DNA of 23,261 bases. Origin: Acidobacteriota bacterium (GTDB lineage: Bacteria > Acidobacteriota > Terriglobia > UBA7540). The position numbers were made by a program, and so were the translations under genes. Where the stretch lies: the NCBI GenBank assembly GCA_021828225.1, contig JAKASH010000001.1, forward strand, positions 1 to 23,261, written 5' to 3'. The notes beneath the pieces are model-generated. The model saw only the letters and a list, made by a program, of their open reading frames with translations, was not told the origin of the DNA and ran no database searches. The number at the start of each line of letters is the position of its first letter. The stretch's first letter is position 1. Positions 22,574 to 23,261 of this stretch are shown one piece after another.

Positions 22574-23261
22574 CTAAACGTAATCGACCGTACCACCGAG
22601 ACGGGCGCGAAGATCCTTGACCCAGGCACGAGGGTTCCCACCGTGCACGATTCTGCCGAGAAAGCCAAGGCGCATCGCAACGTTCTCGCGATTCCGGCGG
22701 ATGTCCTCCTTGCAGGCCCTGGTGTATAGGGCAAGAAAAGCTTCCATGCTGGCGGGCTTTGCGAAAAGGTACGTGGCATGGCCGAGTTGAGGTGTTTCAA
22801 TTGCTACGCCGCCCGACGTATCGAAAATATATTCATCGCGGAAAAGAAATATCCGGCGGGCGCACTTCGCAAGTTGTTGGTAGAAGAACGGATCATAATC
22901 TGGCATCCAAGTAATCTGCGCAACATCGAAGTCGCCGGGCACGCCCAACTGCCCCAGAATTTGGTCGAGTTCTTTTTTCTCCACCGGTTCGCGCTCGATC
23001 CTGGCCCGGATTCTTTCCAGAGCTTGCGAGTACTGCCCAAATCGGTGATAGGTTTTTTGAGCTGTCTCGATCTGCTCTTGCAGGTTGTTAGGCAGATTCA
23101 CCTGCAGCCGGCTCGGTAGTACGGTTTCCCATTCAACCGCCTGCCACTCGCCTGACTTCAACCGAAACTTGCCGGTATGCACGAACGTCGCATCAATTTC
23201 CACCTTCGCGCCCAGCAGGTGTTTCCATTGATTCCAGGTTTGATCCCAGACTAGATAAGCG
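22574..23261 (-). CDS. Unknown protein upstream of UvrD helicase, partial (N-terminus outside window)
   Basis: The frame is open from the window edge to the TAG at 22574; the GTG at 23203 is internal, because coherent sequence (YLVWDQTWNQWKHLLGAKVE) continues upstream to the last base. About 229 residues are seen. The end of the visible part has conserved-looking stretches: FDVAQITWMPDYDPFFYQQL, RIFLFRDEYIFDTSGG, ETPQLGHATYLFAKP and NVAMRLGFLGRIVHGG. No nuclease or ATPase motif is evident and I do not recognise the family. Same strand as UvrD with 98 bases between them, so probably a functional pair; the missing front could hold the informative domain. Confidence 0.75.
   Translation of the reverse strand, partial: AYLVWDQTWNQWKHLLGAKVEIDATFVHTGKFRLKSGEWQAVEWETVLPSRLQVNLPNNLQEQIETAQKTYHRFGQYSQALERIRARIEREPVEKKELDQILGQLGVPGDFDVAQITWMPDYDPFFYQQLAKCARRIFLFRDEYIFDTSGGVAIETPQLGHATYLFAKPASMEAFLALYTRACKEDIRRNRENVAMRLGFLGRIVHGGNPRAWVKDLRARLGGTVDYV

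Noticed and set aside
1..23261. CRISPR array, tRNA, rRNA, transposase or integrase
   Set aside because: No regularly spaced repeats, no cloverleaf-like segment recognised, and no DDE or recombinase motif in any plausible frame.

Overview
The window reads as part of an integrative or plasmid-like accessory element in a moderately GC-rich Gram-negative bacterium. Large TPR-CHAT proteins, a PRTRC cassette and SIR2-HerA together are compatible with Acidobacteriota or a neighbouring phylum, but nothing here fixes the taxon. There is no rRNA, tRNA, CRISPR array, transposase or integrase, and both ends cut through genes.

The layout is a clean two-strand mosaic. Plus-strand genes form a housekeeping backbone: (i) 1-1757, the tail of an unknown gene, a DUF3150-like protein and a single-stranded DNA-binding protein; (ii) 6308-9250, a phiC31 gp3-like (recombination-directionality-factor-like) protein, a PD-(D/E)XK nuclease and a coiled-coil protein with a Cys/His cluster, which together resemble a phage/plasmid recombination module; (iii) 12481-12743, two short and apparently broken reading frames; (iv) 16998-20508, a PRTRC cassette with proteins E, C (ubiquitin-like), a 76-aa unknown, F, B (E2-like) and ThiF (E1-like).

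Minus-strand blocks interrupt this backbone and look like defence or conflict cargo: (a) 2137-5605, an uncharacterised pair made of a small helical protein and a 944-aa helical protein; (b) 9730-12453, a SIR2-HerA operon of the anti-phage type, bracketed by an exact 10-bp inverted repeat that resembles integron recombination half-sites; (c) 12818-16755, a membrane-anchored TPR-CHAT (caspase-like) protein translationally coupled to a PDZ-containing S41 peptidase; (d) 20538-23261, a UvrD-type helicase behind an unrecognised gene that runs off the window.

The backbone genes would serve replication, recombination and maintenance of the element, using an E1/E2/Ub-like conjugation set of unknown target. 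The cargo genes probably protect host or element from phage or competing DNA. Best candidates for something undescribed are the 2137-5605 pair, the CHAT-S41 pair, the unknown gene-UvrD pair, and the way SIR2-HerA appears to have been inserted as a cassette. All functions are inferred from motifs read by eye; no database search was possible.
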